Source: Lederbergia galactosidilytica
GTDB lineage: Bacteria > Bacillota > Bacilli > Bacillales > Bacillaceae_C
NCBI RefSeq assembly: GCF_017873565.1
Contig: NZ_JAGGKH010000016.1
Location: forward strand, 62,001 to 126,000
Direction: 5' to 3'
DNA length: 64,000 bases
Numbering within the stretch: the first letter of the stretch is position 1; every line of letters begins with the position of its first letter. Below the pieces are notes generated by a model. The model made no database searches. It saw nothing but the letters and a program-made list of their open reading frames with translations, and was not told the origin of the DNA. Below are positions 1 through 9,312 of the stretch, in pieces. A program made the translations under genes and the position numbers.

Positions 1-1
1 T

Positions 2-46
2 AAAGCATTTATCTACGGTATCAGAAAATCTGCTCTTTTTGAATAG
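2..46 (+). other. possible 3' end of a gene entering from the left
   Basis: An open frame runs in from the window edge and stops at a TAG at 44-46, giving a short basic tail ending in RKSALFE. It is too short to assign a family. From 47 to 258 I see only a weak dyad (CCAATCC at 74-80 with GGATTGG at 93-99) and no gene. Confidence 0.2.
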
Positions 47-258
47 ATTTTAGGGTAACGTTACGATTATGGACCAATCCTTATTAGATAAGGGATTGGG
101 ATAAGAGTGAACAAAAAGAAAAGAGACGAAAACCTAGTGGATTCGTCCCGAAATTTTTATTGATATTTGATTATTTATGCAAAACTAGGTGGATTAAAAA
201 TATAACTTTTATAGTGTAAAAGGAAAACTTCAAAACATAATTTGTCTTTAAAGACAAA

Positions 259-951
259 TTAACTAACTTGAATTACAAAAGGGAATATTTGAACATTCTC
301 TCCAAACTTGAACTCACTCCATACCTTATATATTCCCGGCTTAGTAAATTGAGTATGAAATATCGTTTTGTCATCTGCTACTGGATGAACATGGATAAAT
401 TGTTTTAGATCTTTATCAACGATAATCACATGACCTAATGCACCTAGATAAGGTTCAAGTTTACCTCCAGTAATATTATAAGTGAAGGTAGTCGGTTTAT
501 GAATCACTAGAGAGTCAATTTGGAGCTCAACAGTTATATTATCAACTGTCTTTTGAAAATGTGTATCTGGCTGGATAGCGACTTGTTTATCGTGGTGTGC
601 ATGTCCAACATGCAAATCTATTGGGCTAATTTGATAATCCAAATTCTTGGGATTAACATCCACAAATACTTTATATAAGTCCTCTTTTAGACTTATTTCT
701 TGTTGAAAAATACCATTTCCTTTATCTACTGGATGTAAATGATAGTATTGCTGTAAGTCAGAGCTTACTATAATTAAGTGAAAGATTTTTTCATGATTAA
801 GTTCAAATTCAGGGGTATTACCACTCTGATCCTTTAAGTCAATTGTAAGTAGATTTCCCTCATAGCTAATAAGAATATTTACTTCATTCTTCATGTTGTG
901 GTGATCGATATGGTGGTTATGATGGGATGATTTATAGTCTTTATGTTCCAT
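259..951 (-). CDS. His-rich two-repeat protein of the copper cluster
   Basis: The 230-residue protein has a very His-rich N-terminus (residues 1-25, several HH pairs) and no signal peptide or membrane segment. The rest is two related modules, each containing a hydrophobic strand, the motif HxHPV (HLHPV near residue 72, HVHPV near residue 190) and an LYKV or IYKV strand, so it looks like an internal duplication of a small beta-sandwich. AAAGGAG lies 9 bases before the ATG. It is the last gene on the minus strand after CopZ/CopA-type genes. A copper-binding or handling role is inferred from the histidines and the neighbours; I do not recognise a named family. Confidence 0.8.
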   Translation of the reverse strand: MEHKDYKSSHHNHHIDHHNMKNEVNILISYEGNLLTIDLKDQSGNTPEFELNHEKIFHLIIVSSDLQQYYHLHPVDKGNGIFQQEISLKEDLYKVFVDVNPKNLDYQISPIDLHVGHAHHDKQVAIQPDTHFQKTVDNITVELQIDSLVIHKPTTFTYNITGGKLEPYLGALGHVIIVDKDLKQFIHVHPVADDKTIFHTQFTKPGIYKVWSEFKFGENVQIFPFVIQVS

Positions 952-1126
952 TTTACATTCTCCTTTATTTTAGTGATTTAAATTATTGTTTCCTCTTTTT
1001 AGCTCGATACCCACTACCCTGGCTGTTTTACAGTATCCAGCGAAATAAATAACAGCACTTTTAGCAATTTTTTTATAAATTTGTTGCATAAAGATCGTGC
1101 TAAAAATCAACACGATCTTTTTCTAA

Positions 1127-1375
1127 TTAATGGCAGCATGAGCAACTAGAACTTTCTTCTGTTGGTTTCTCCAGCACCTCATACCCATTATCTTTAATAG
1201 CAGTCTTAATTTCTCTCAATTCAATTATATTTTCAATAAATATTACATCGACTTTTCCTTCAGAAAGTCGAACTTTGACTGATTCAACTCCATTTAGTTT
1301 CCCTATATTTTCCTCGATTTTATTAACGCAAGATCTACAAGACATTCCTTGGACATTCAGTGTAACTTGTTGCAT
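1127..1375 (-). CDS. CopZ-like heavy-metal-associated (HMA) protein with Cys-rich tail
   Basis: The 82-residue protein is a single HMA fold: a first strand, the metal loop GMSCRSC (the CxxC site, residues 10-16), then the usual beta-alpha-beta pattern to about residue 70. Known HMA proteins of this size deliver Cu(I) or other soft metals to P-type ATPases. The C-terminus adds SSSCSCCH, three cysteines and a histidine that ordinary CopZ lacks and that could bind extra metal. It is the second such protein here (the other is at 4326-4541). A GGAGGAATG-type ribosome site precedes the ATG, and a CsoR-like dyad lies 37-51 bases upstream, so it may have its own promoter. Confidence 0.88.
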   Translation of the reverse strand: MQQVTLNVQGMSCRSCVNKIEENIGKLNGVESVKVRLSEGKVDVIFIENIIELREIKTAIKDNGYEVLEKPTEESSSCSCCH

Positions 1376-1411
1376 ATAACATTCCTCCTTGAAATTTCCA
1401 ATTAATAACCT

Positions 1412-1426
1412 TACCCATGTAGGGTA
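1412..1426. promoter_or_regulatory. CsoR-like operator candidate
   Basis: TACCCATGTAGGGTA is a near-perfect dyad (TACCC and GGGTA arms) in the leader of the CopZ-like gene. CsoR-type copper repressors bind dyads with TACCC/GGGTA arms; the match to copper control is inferred. No csoR gene is in the window. Confidence 0.45.
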
Positions 1427-1609
1427 TTATGAACAAGTTTTAAAAAACACTATCTTACGTATAGTATTTTAAAGTGTAACTTCAACCACCTCCTTAAGGG
1501 TGGACATTCTCCCTTTGCGGCTAGGTATTTTTCAATTAATATATAAGATTCTTTTCTAACATGCTTATTATTTCATTCTTATTGTTTTCAAAACCAATAA
1601 AATATTTGA

Positions 1610-1826
1610 CTAACTTACGTTACCAAATAATCCTTTCTTATAAAAAGCAAACATCGGAACGATTCGAGTACCAGATATCTTCTTCAAATCTTCCTCTAAG
1701 CTAAGATTTTTGCTGACATCTTTATCAACATAATGAATTTTTGTTGGAAGTTAGATACTTTTTTGCGTCCTGACAATCAGAACATGTTGGTCTTGTGTAT
1801 AACTCAAGTTCCAGCTTTCCTTCCAT
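1610..1826 (-). pseudogene. glutaredoxin/thioredoxin-like protein, frameshifted
   Basis: Starting from an ATG at 1826 behind AGGAGA, the reading frame gives a strand, then PTCSDCQDAKKYL, a CxxC redox motif followed by the helix expected in glutaredoxin-like proteins. The frame stops soon after. The +1-shifted frame continues the fold (HYVDKDVSKN, then SGTRIVPMF, where TRIVP resembles the cis-Pro loop) to a TAG at 1610-1612. One A too many in a five-A run (T run at 1738-1742) would explain the break. It lies 15 bases after copA, so it belongs to the copper operon. The intact protein would be about 72 residues. Confidence 0.7.
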
Positions 1827-1841
1827 GAAAATCTCTCCTTT

Positions 1842-4308
1842 TTACTTAATAGCAGATGGTTTAAATCGTTTTAAACGTAAAGCATTTACTAATACTGAAA
1901 CAGAACTGAGACTCATTGCAGCTCCAGCAAGCATTGGATTTAATAATGGGCCGCCAAGGAGATAGAAAATTCCCATTGCAAACGGAATACCTAGTACATT
2001 ATAGGCGAAAGCCCAGAATAAGTTTTGTTTAATATTACGAATAGTTGACTTACTTAATTCCACGGCTGTTGGAACATCCATTAAATCACTTCTCATTAAA
2101 ACAATATCGGCAGATTCCATGGCAACATCTGTACCTGACCCAATAGCTATTCCTATATCTGCTTGTGCAAGGGCTGGTGCATCATTGATACCATCTCCCA
2201 CCATGGCTACTTTCTTGCCCTCTGCTTGAAGTTTTTTCACTTCATTTGCTTTATCTTCTGGCAATACTTCACTTAGTACACGATCAATTCCAACTTGCTT
2301 AGCAATCGCCTCAGCAGTAGCTTTATTGTCCCCTGTAATCATCGCCACTTCGATTCCCATTTTATGAAGTTTTTCAATCGCTTTTAAGCTGTTTTCCTTA
2401 ACTGTATCGGCAACCGCAATAATACCAGCAATTTGATGGTTAATCGCAATATACATAGGCGTTTTACCTTGACCAGCTAACTGATCCGATCTGCTTGCCA
2501 ATTTACTTAGGGAAATATGACGATCATCCATTAATTTTCTGTTACCTGCTAGTAGCGTTTTGCCATCTACAATTACTTCAATTCCATGTCCAGGAATGGC
2601 ATTAAAGTTTTCTAACTTGATTATATCTAGTCCTTTATCTTCTGCATCCTTAACAATGGCTTCACCTAATGGATGCTCAGAACCTTTTTCAGCAGAAGCT
2701 GTTAATTGTAATAACTCATCTTCTGTTATTCCCTTTGCAGTTACAATGTCTGTAACTTTTGGTTTACCTTCTGTAATTGTACCTGTTTTATCAAATACAA
2801 TCGTGTGAACTTTATGAGTTGTTTGTAATGCTCCACCACTTTTAATCAATACCCCATTCTCTGCTCCTTTACCAGTACCAACCATAATTGCAGTTGGAGT
2901 CGCTAGACCCAGGGCACACGGGCATGCAATAACTAAAACAGAAATAGTGATGGTTAATGCAAAGATTCCTGTTTCTCCCCCTCCGAAATACCAGGCCAAA
3001 CCAGAGATAATGGCAATCCCTATAACAATTGGCACAAAATATCCGGAAATAATATCCGCCATTTTAGCAATCGGTGCCTTCGACCCTTGGGCATCTTCTA
3101 CCAATTTAATGATTTGGGATAAGGCTGTATCTTTTCCTACTTTGGTTGCTTGATAGCGGATTGTACCGTTCTTATTGATACTTGCACCGATAACATGATC
3201 ACCTGTATTCTTTTCTACTGGAATACTTTCGCCCGTTAACATGGATTCATCAATAGATGTTATCCCTTCTACTATAACACCATCAACCGGTATTTTTTCA
3301 CCTGGCTTAACGATTACGATATCACCTACAACTACTTCATCAACGGAAATTTCTTCTTCTTTTCCATTTCTTACGACTATAGCTTTTTTAGGAGCTAAGC
3401 CCATTAATTTTTCAATCGCCTCTGACGTTTTGCCCATAGAACGAACCTCAAGGTATTTCCCCAATGTAATGAGCGTAAGAATTACCGCTGCAGATTCATA
3501 ATACAGATTTTGTACGTAACTGGCAGATCCTAACCAAACCGCAATTGTTGCACCTAAACTGTAGACAAATGCAGCACTGGTTCCCATGGCGACTAGAGAA
3601 TCCATATTGGGATGGCCTCTAAACAACGTCTTATATCCTACCGAGAAGAATTTCCAACCAAAAATCATGACCGGTAACGTTAAGATGAATTGCAATAGTG
3701 AAAACCATTCAGGATTTACTGTCGGATCAAATATTTCTGGCAATGGTAAACCTACCATATGTCCCATTGATATATAGAGTAATGGAAGAGTGAAAACGGC
3801 TGAACCCCAAAATCGTCTCCACATCGATTTGATTTTCTTTTGTTTTTTATCTCTTTCTTCATTAGTTGAATCTGCTGTTTCCATATCTTCATGTGCCTCA
3901 TACCCTGCATTTGCTACTGCTTGAGTGATGTCTGATACAGATAGGATTGTTGGATTATACGCGACTGTCATTTTTTCTGTAGCCAGGTTTACATTAGCGT
4001 TCATAACGCCGTCTAATTTCCTTGTTGCTTTTTCAATGCTTTGTACACAGGATGCACAAGTCATACCTGTTATAGCAAATGTTTTCTTCTCTGTATCTGC
4101 TGTCAAAGCTTTATACCCAGCCTTGTCTACAGCTGCTTGAATATCTTGTACGGATACTACATTTTCGTCAAAACTGATATTTAGTTTTTCAGTATCCAAG
4201 TTTACATTTGCTTCTTGTACACCAGCTAATTTTTTTTGTGGCTTTTTCAACAGTCTGCACACAGGATGCACAAGTCATGCCTTCTATATTGAATGTTTTT
4301 GTTGTCAC
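1842..4308 (-). CDS. copA: copper-exporting P1B-type ATPase CopA, with a frameshift near the N-terminus
   Basis: Exports Cu(I) across the membrane using ATP. Two N-terminal HMA domains each carry GMTCASC; eight membrane segments are expected, with the copper-site CPC in [12 protein letters not shown], the phosphorylation motif DKTGT, the SEHPLG loop and [10 protein letters not shown]. The start is taken as GTG at 4308 behind AAGGA. The first 24 codons then run into an eight-A run (4230-4237 on the plus strand) that is one base too long, shifting the frame; the open frame downstream starts at 4271 and lacks the first CxxC. The complete protein would be about 821 residues, close to the usual 800. 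It follows copZ by 17 bases. The break may be sequencing error, slippage or a real mutation; the second HMA domain and the whole pump are intact. Confidence 0.9.
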
Positions 4309-4325
4309 TATCCTTCATCCTTTCA

Positions 4326-4541
4326 TTATTTATTAGGCGCTGCCTCATACCCAGCTTCTTTGACAGTTGCGGTTAAATCTTCTAATGTTAGAGCTGATCC
4401 ATCATATTTAACTTTGGCTATTTCTTTTTTCAAATTGACTTTTGCCACGACGACTCCATTTAAGTCTAGCAAGGCTGTTTCAATTTTTTTCACACAATGA
4501 GCACAGCTCATACCTTTAATTTTTAAAGTTGTTTTATTCAT
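4326..4541 (-). CDS. copZ: copper chaperone CopZ
   Basis: The 71-residue single-domain HMA protein has the Cu(I)-binding loop GMSCAHC at residues 10-16 and the beta-alpha-beta-beta-alpha-beta layout of CopZ. In Bacillus, CopZ hands Cu(I) to CopA, and here it lies directly upstream of copA on the same strand, so one transcript is likely. AGGAGTGGGAG precedes the ATG. This is the closest match in the window to canonical CopZ. I am confident of the family and nearly so of the symbol. Confidence 0.93.
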   Translation of the reverse strand: MNKTTLKIKGMSCAHCVKKIETALLDLNGVVVAKVNLKKEIAKVKYDGSALTLEDLTATVKEAGYEAAPNK

Positions 4542-4581
4542 GCTCCCACTCCTTTTTTACATGTTAAATTTCTACAATATT

Positions 4582-4761
4582 TCAATGTCCTGCTGAACAG
4601 TTATGATCTTGACATTTACACTGACCAGGTATACAACTGCAAGGAACTTCTTCAACCGCACCACCAGGAAGGGACCAACCAGCACCCGTATTATTCACCA
4701 TAAGGATTTTTTGCGCATCTTCCTTATAAATAAATGCATATGCTACGTCCACTCTAATCAC
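4582..4761 (-). CDS. 59-residue protein: truncated Nudix start joined to a Cys-rich metal-binding tail
   Basis: A GTG at 4761 lies 8 bases after GGAGG and opens a 59-residue frame. Residues 1-37 read like the first strands of a Nudix hydrolase, ending exactly where the Nudix box begins (LPGGAVEE). Instead of the catalytic REUxEE helix the chain continues into PCSCIPGQCKCQDHNCSAGH: five cysteines and two histidines in about 20 residues, resembling a metallothionein-like or copper-binding tail. It cannot be an active Nudix enzyme. It is the first gene of the copper cluster, about 40 bases upstream of copZ. A metal-buffer role is inferred from composition and position. It could also be a fortuitous fusion produced by deletion. 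Confidence 0.6.
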   Translation of the reverse strand: MIRVDVAYAFIYKEDAQKILMVNNTGAGWSLPGGAVEEVPCSCIPGQCKCQDHNCSAGH

Positions 4762-4837
4762 TACTTAATCCTCCTAACTATTTCGGGGGTAAATTTTATA
4801 ATAGATTGCTAACCTGTTTGTTCAATAACCACTACTT

Positions 4838-5302
4838 TTATAGGTGCATTTTTAACCCCTGATGCGATGCATTAAAACCTAACTTTTCATAGAAATGAAG
4901 AGCTTCAGGTCTGTTTTTATCTGTTGTTAGTTGAACCATATGACAGCCACGCTCTTTGGCACGTTGAATTGCCCATTGAATTAACATAGATCCTATACCT
5001 TTGCCTCGTTCTGAAGAAGCAGTACGAACACCTTCAATTGTTGCTCGCCATCCTCCTTGATAAGTAATGTATGGAGTAAATGTAATCTGTTGAACACCAA
5101 CTATTTCTTTCCCATAACAGGCCACAATCAATTCATTGTTTGGATCAGAGTTAATAGATTGAAATGCTTTTATGTAACTTTCTAGCAAAGGTTGTTTATA
5201 AAGTTCCCTTTTGTTTCCTAATACGTCATCTGCGAGCATATACACAATCCTGTCAAGATCTTGTATTGTTGCTTCTCTAAATGTCACTTGATTTGTATTC
5301 AT
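4838..5302 (-). CDS. GNAT family N-acetyltransferase
   Basis: The 154-residue protein starts at MNTNQVTFREATIQD; GGAGAGG lies 6 bases upstream of this ATG, so I prefer it to a longer frame beginning at 5365. The acetyl-CoA loop is visible as SSERGKGIGSMLIQWA (R/QxxGxG/A type), followed by the strand CHMVQLTTDKNR and the helix ALHFYEKLGFN typical of motif B. These proteins acetylate amines, peptides or antibiotics; the substrate cannot be read here. It stands alone between the copper genes and an amidohydrolase. Confidence 0.88.
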   Translation of the reverse strand: MNTNQVTFREATIQDLDRIVYMLADDVLGNKRELYKQPLLESYIKAFQSINSDPNNELIVACYGKEIVGVQQITFTPYITYQGGWRATIEGVRTASSERGKGIGSMLIQWAIQRAKERGCHMVQLTTDKNRPEALHFYEKLGFNASHQGLKMHL

Positions 5303-5423
5303 TAATTTCCTCTCCAATCTAACCACAATAAGTGTATTTCTATTAAATAACATCCGAGATATCAAGCAAAAAAAAACACTTTAGTCGATGTGTGCTCATA
5401 ATCTAAATCTCATAGAAACCAAA

Positions 5424-6167
5424 CTACTTAGAATACCATTTTAAAGCATTTGTATACAAAATTTTATCAGTAGCTTTTTCATCGAATAGATCTTGAATCA
5501 ATGCAATATCCTCATAATCAAAAGGCCTTTTCGCTCTTGTTGATGGCAAATCTGTGCCAAACATAAGTGCATCTGGATTTGTTTCATATATGGATTTCAA
5601 AGTGTCTTCAAGATTTAATTCCACACGTCCAAAACCTGTTGCTTTTACGTGTATACCTTTATCAACTAATTTTAACAAATGCGGTAGTCCTTCTTCAGAT
5701 ATTCCTAAATGGTCAATGGAAATAGCAGGTAAATTTTCAATAGTCGATGCAATTGCAGGTAATTCTTTTGCATCGATATAAAGTTCACTATGCCACCCAA
5801 CCAAATCATAAACTCTTCTTGCAAAGTAATCGAGCTTCGATAAATCCTCTGACCCGCCTCGTTTAATATTAAATCGTAATGCCCTTACCCCATTGTTATC
5901 TAAGCTAACAATTTCATCATCCGGCACCGTAAAGGGTAATTGTGTAACTCCGCAAAATGTTGGCCCCATCTGTTTAAGTGCTTTTAATAAATATTCTTGG
6001 TCAAATCCGTGAAAAGACCCAGACACAATCGCTCCACCTAATATATTCAAATCAGCAGTTTCATTTTGATAATCCGTTACAATATAGCTCGAAGGTGTAT
6101 ATCCTTGGTTTTCGAAGATCGGAAAATCAAAGTCAATAATATGAAAATGTGCATCAAAAATTCTCAC
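5424..6167 (-). CDS. amidohydrolase-2 family TIM-barrel hydrolase
   Basis: The 247-residue protein starts MRIFDAHFHI, the first-strand HxH metal motif of the amidohydrolase-2 (ACMSD-like) family. Later landmarks fit a TIM barrel: SIDHLGI (metal-ligand His region), a central region around HVKATGFGR, and MFGTDLPSTR, with the catalytic Asp. Members hydrolyse or decarboxylate cyclic and carboxylated substrates using a divalent metal; the substrate is unknown. The family is usually 250-330 residues, so this is a short but complete example. It lies 121 bases after the end of the GNAT gene's start region and is probably transcribed alone. Confidence 0.88.
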   Translation of the reverse strand: MRIFDAHFHIIDFDFPIFENQGYTPSSYIVTDYQNETADLNILGGAIVSGSFHGFDQEYLLKALKQMGPTFCGVTQLPFTVPDDEIVSLDNNGVRALRFNIKRGGSEDLSKLDYFARRVYDLVGWHSELYIDAKELPAIASTIENLPAISIDHLGISEEGLPHLLKLVDKGIHVKATGFGRVELNLEDTLKSIYETNPDALMFGTDLPSTRAKRPFDYEDIALIQDLFDEKATDKILYTNALKWYSK

Positions 6168-6317
6168 TATATTCTCCCCATTTCCCCAATATACTAAGCG
6201 CAGAATATAAATAAAATTATGGCTACATAAGTTTGTCTTATGAAACTAAACTGCTCATTAGCTTAAATAAAGAAAGAACCTTATTCGATTAACGCATCCC
6301 TTGCATCGAAAATACTT

Positions 6318-6460
6318 CTAAATATTTTTCATTGTCTTTGCTGGATTTACTGCTACAATCATTAGCAGGAACATCTTTGGTAACAACAGAACCCGCAGCA
6401 ACAACTGAATTATCACCAATAGTTACGCCAGCCAAAATCACATAGCCCCGCCTTTTTTAA
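6318..6460 (-). pseudogene. 3' remnant of a maltose/galactoside O-acetyltransferase
   Basis: The minus strand encodes a left-handed hexapeptide stretch, VILAGVTIGDNSVVAAGS then VVTKDVPAN, typical of the end of Maa/LacA-type acetyltransferases. After PAN the frame shifts and the expected tail IVAVNPAKTMKNI continues in another frame to a TAG at 6318-6320. Just upstream the GGG that should precede VILAG is also out of frame. The N-terminal two thirds are absent. From 6460 to 6600 nothing else is recognisable. A full-length relative lies at 44933-45550. Confidence 0.65.
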
Positions 6461-6602
6461 TTAATATGATAGTTCTAATTTAAGAACCTACTCGTTAACA
6501 TTTTGATTAATATTCTTCCACTGAATAAATTCACAAGCACAATATCTACTACTCCATTCATAGGAATTAGAATTTTGTGAATCCACTAAAGCGCCCATTA
6601 GT

Positions 6603-8399
6603 TTAAGAAGAAATCAAATTAATAAATTGTTCAACATCTTTAACACATAATTTGATACCCTTTTCCCAAAAGTCTTCACATGTAATGTCCTCTCCTAAAT
6701 GCTTCAGCACCAGAACTTCCGTAGACATACTGCCTGAATCACGAAGCAATTCTAAATACTCCCTTTCGAACGCTTTCCCTTTTTCTTTTGATTTTGCATA
6801 AAGACTTAATGAAAATAAGTATCCAAAGGTATATTGGAAGTTATAGAATGGCGATCTTGTAAGATAGTAATGTGGAGTCCAAACCCACGAGTGCGAAGAG
6901 GCATTCTCAAAAGACCCAACATAAGCCTCATCTATGGCGTCTTGCATAAGTTCATTTAAACGCGATGGAGAGACAAATCCTTGTTTTCTTTCCTCGTAAA
7001 AATTCTTTTCAAACAGAAACCTTGAATGAATATTCATGAAATTCATGACACTACGTTTTAATTTTTCATCAAGTAAAAATAGTTTTTCTTCAGTAGCATC
7101 CGTTTTTTCTATGGCCGCGTCCAATATGATTTGTTCTGAAAAAGTTGAAGCAGTTTCTGCAATACTCAGTGGATATTGTCTATTTATGCCATTAACATGT
7201 TTCATAGAATAATTATGAAATGCATGACCTAGTTCGTGTGCTAAGGTTAATACACTTGTCATTCGCTTTCCATATGTCATAAAGACCCTTGATTCCCCAG
7301 AAACGGGAAATCCTGCACAAAATGCAACAGTCGATTTGTTTGGGCGGTCTTCAGCCTCTATCCACTCACTATCAAATGCCTGGCGGGCAAAATTTTCTAA
7401 CTCACTTCCAAAATGACTAAAATGTTCTAAAATAAAGTTTACAGCATCTTCATATTCTATCTTTTGCTTACTTTTTCCGATAGGTGCCCAGAAATTATAT
7501 GACTGCATCTTTTTATCACCATTCATTTTTGCTTTCTCATTTAAATAATGAATAAATGGTTTTTTATATTTACTTACTACTACCCACATTGCATTTAGTG
7601 TTTCCTCTTTTAAACGGTTCTCTATTAAGGGCTCTCTTAAGACATTATCTATCCCTCTATGTTTGTAAACTTCTAAGCGAAAACCAGCAATGTGATTTAA
7701 TATTTGTGAAAACAATTCTTCATTTTCTTTCCAAATTTCCTCCATTTCATAATGAGCTGTTTTACGAATGTCTTCATTTGGGTGAGAACGTAAATTAATG
7801 GTCTGGCCGACAGATAATTCTTTAGATTCTCCATTAATTTTTAATTTTACTTTTATACTGCCTAAAAGTGAATGATATAGCTGCCCCCAAGCATGATAAC
7901 CATCAACCATTAGATCTGATACTAATCTTTCTTCTTCTTCTGAAAGAAGGATCTCTGCTTTTTTACGCCATTCATCAAGAATAAACTTATAGCGATTTAA
8001 CTCATCAGTTTCGATTATATCTTCCCATAGTTGATGACTTGTATTTAAAATAATCCTTTGAAATCTTTTTAATGGCGACTCAAAACGAGCATTTGTTGAA
8101 AATGTAACTGCTCTTAGATTCATAGCATTTTGATCTTTAGGGTTCTGTGCTAGAAGACAGGTTACATACGAATTGGCTTGAGATAGATTAATTTGAATAT
8201 CTGCTATTTGTTGAATTATAGATTCTACCTTAGACGATTCATTTATATTCGATATTTTATTAAAGGCTTTTAACTTTTCTTCTAATTTACTAACCTTACC
8301 CTCTAATTGTTGAATATGATCATGAAATTGACGTGAATTATGACCAAATGAGAACAACTTATCTAAGTTCCATACTTCTGTATATCCTGTTTTATTCAT
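6603..8399 (-). CDS. M3 family oligoendopeptidase (PepF-type)
   Basis: A 598-residue zinc metallopeptidase. The zinc motif HELGH lies in LTLAHELGHAFHNYSM near residue 380, and the third ligand Glu is in SIAETASTF about 25 residues later, as in M3 thimet-type oligopeptidases. Length fits PepF (about 600). The N-terminal half is helical with an early coiled stretch. No signal peptide is seen, so it acts in the cytoplasm, trimming peptides of roughly 7-17 residues (family knowledge). It is a single gene with no close partner; a possible M at 8399 is preceded by GGGGGAAAA. Confidence 0.92.
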   Translation of the reverse strand: MNKTGYTEVWNLDKLFSFGHNSRQFHDHIQQLEGKVSKLEEKLKAFNKISNINESSKVESIIQQIADIQINLSQANSYVTCLLAQNPKDQNAMNLRAVTFSTNARFESPLKRFQRIILNTSHQLWEDIIETDELNRYKFILDEWRKKAEILLSEEEERLVSDLMVDGYHAWGQLYHSLLGSIKVKLKINGESKELSVGQTINLRSHPNEDIRKTAHYEMEEIWKENEELFSQILNHIAGFRLEVYKHRGIDNVLREPLIENRLKEETLNAMWVVVSKYKKPFIHYLNEKAKMNGDKKMQSYNFWAPIGKSKQKIEYEDAVNFILEHFSHFGSELENFARQAFDSEWIEAEDRPNKSTVAFCAGFPVSGESRVFMTYGKRMTSVLTLAHELGHAFHNYSMKHVNGINRQYPLSIAETASTFSEQIILDAAIEKTDATEEKLFLLDEKLKRSVMNFMNIHSRFLFEKNFYEERKQGFVSPSRLNELMQDAIDEAYVGSFENASSHSWVWTPHYYLTRSPFYNFQYTFGYLFSLSLYAKSKEKGKAFEREYLELLRDSGSMSTEVLVLKHLGEDITCEDFWEKGIKLCVKDVEQFINLISS

Positions 8400-9028
8400 A
8401 TTTTTCCCCCATTGTTTTCTTTCCTAATAAACCAAACGTATATTCCCATACTAACATATTATATAATAGTTAGGTGAACTATTTCTTATCTTTTTCGATT
8501 CTTAACTATACTCTAAAGATGCATAGGAAGAGGAGTTGAGCAGAAATCGGAGAAAACAAAAATACTGTATCACTAATGGACCCAGCCCTGAATTAATACA
8601 GGTTTTTAATAAAAAAACTAAATGAATACAAATCGAACTTCCCGCTTCCTTTACCATTTCGATACTATCTATTTAGCAGTATGTACCGACTTTTGAATAC
8701 GTTAAAGAAGAGAGAAGTAGCTATACATAATAGTAGTAAAGAATAAACAAATGCCCCCAACTATTCCTTGCTTCAGTAAAGCCCCGTTATTAAGTCCAGG
8801 TTGAGACTACAAATCTGAATAAGCGGCAATTTTCTACCACAAAGCTAATGGCTCACTAATAGTTGGTTCTAGATAGACAGTATCTATTTTTACGAGATCC
8901 TCTTCTGTAAGCTTGGACTTGAGAATGGGGTTCAGGTTATTGATACAGTCAATAATAGACAGGACAAAAATCCATATAAAATAAATACTATTAGAATACT
9001 ATTCAATTAATAGCACTAATGCTATATT
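8400..9028. other. intergenic region with decayed minus-strand coding traces
   Basis: No intact gene is visible. On the minus strand at about 8810-8960 there is a fragment reading SKLTEEDLVKIDTVYLEPT followed by stops, which looks like the remains of an unidentified gene. The remainder holds no feature I can support. Confidence 0.4.
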
Positions 9029-9150
9029 AGGGGCTGGGACATAACTAAAATGCTAAGCCTCAAAAGCGAAGTATATTTCCGGAGCGGGTTATTTTCACGC
9101 TAGTAGTTCGGACTTGTCTTAAGTGAAAACATATTTGTCCCAGCCTCTAA
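9029..9150. repeat. GGCTGGGACA...TGTCCCAGCC inverted-repeat element
   Basis: GGGGCTGGGACATA at the left and TTTGTCCCAGCCTC at the right form an inverted repeat around about 95 bases of non-coding sequence. Elements with the same GCTGGGACA ends occur repeatedly in genomes of Bacillales (established, from memory) and may fold as a long RNA hairpin or terminator. Only one copy is in this window. Confidence 0.6.
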
Positions 9151-9312
9151 GAAGTCTCTTCCTTATCCTTCTTGCTTCCCTTTTTATCTTACTAAAGTAT
9201 CGATTATTATTCCTTTGTATTTGAATCATCCTCGACTGTTTGTATACCTTATGTTGAAACTTTTTCCGCAAAGTTACGTATATGTATTCAACAGGGAATG
9301 GAGGTACCAATC

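Noticed and set aside
2560-4140. Several plus-strand open frames opposite copA
   Set aside because: They mirror the copA coding strand, have no ribosome sites and no protein-like composition of their own.
4603-4812. A plus-strand frame across the Nudix/Cys protein
   Set aside because: The minus strand has GGAGG, a Nudix-like start and a Cys tail; the plus frame has none of these.
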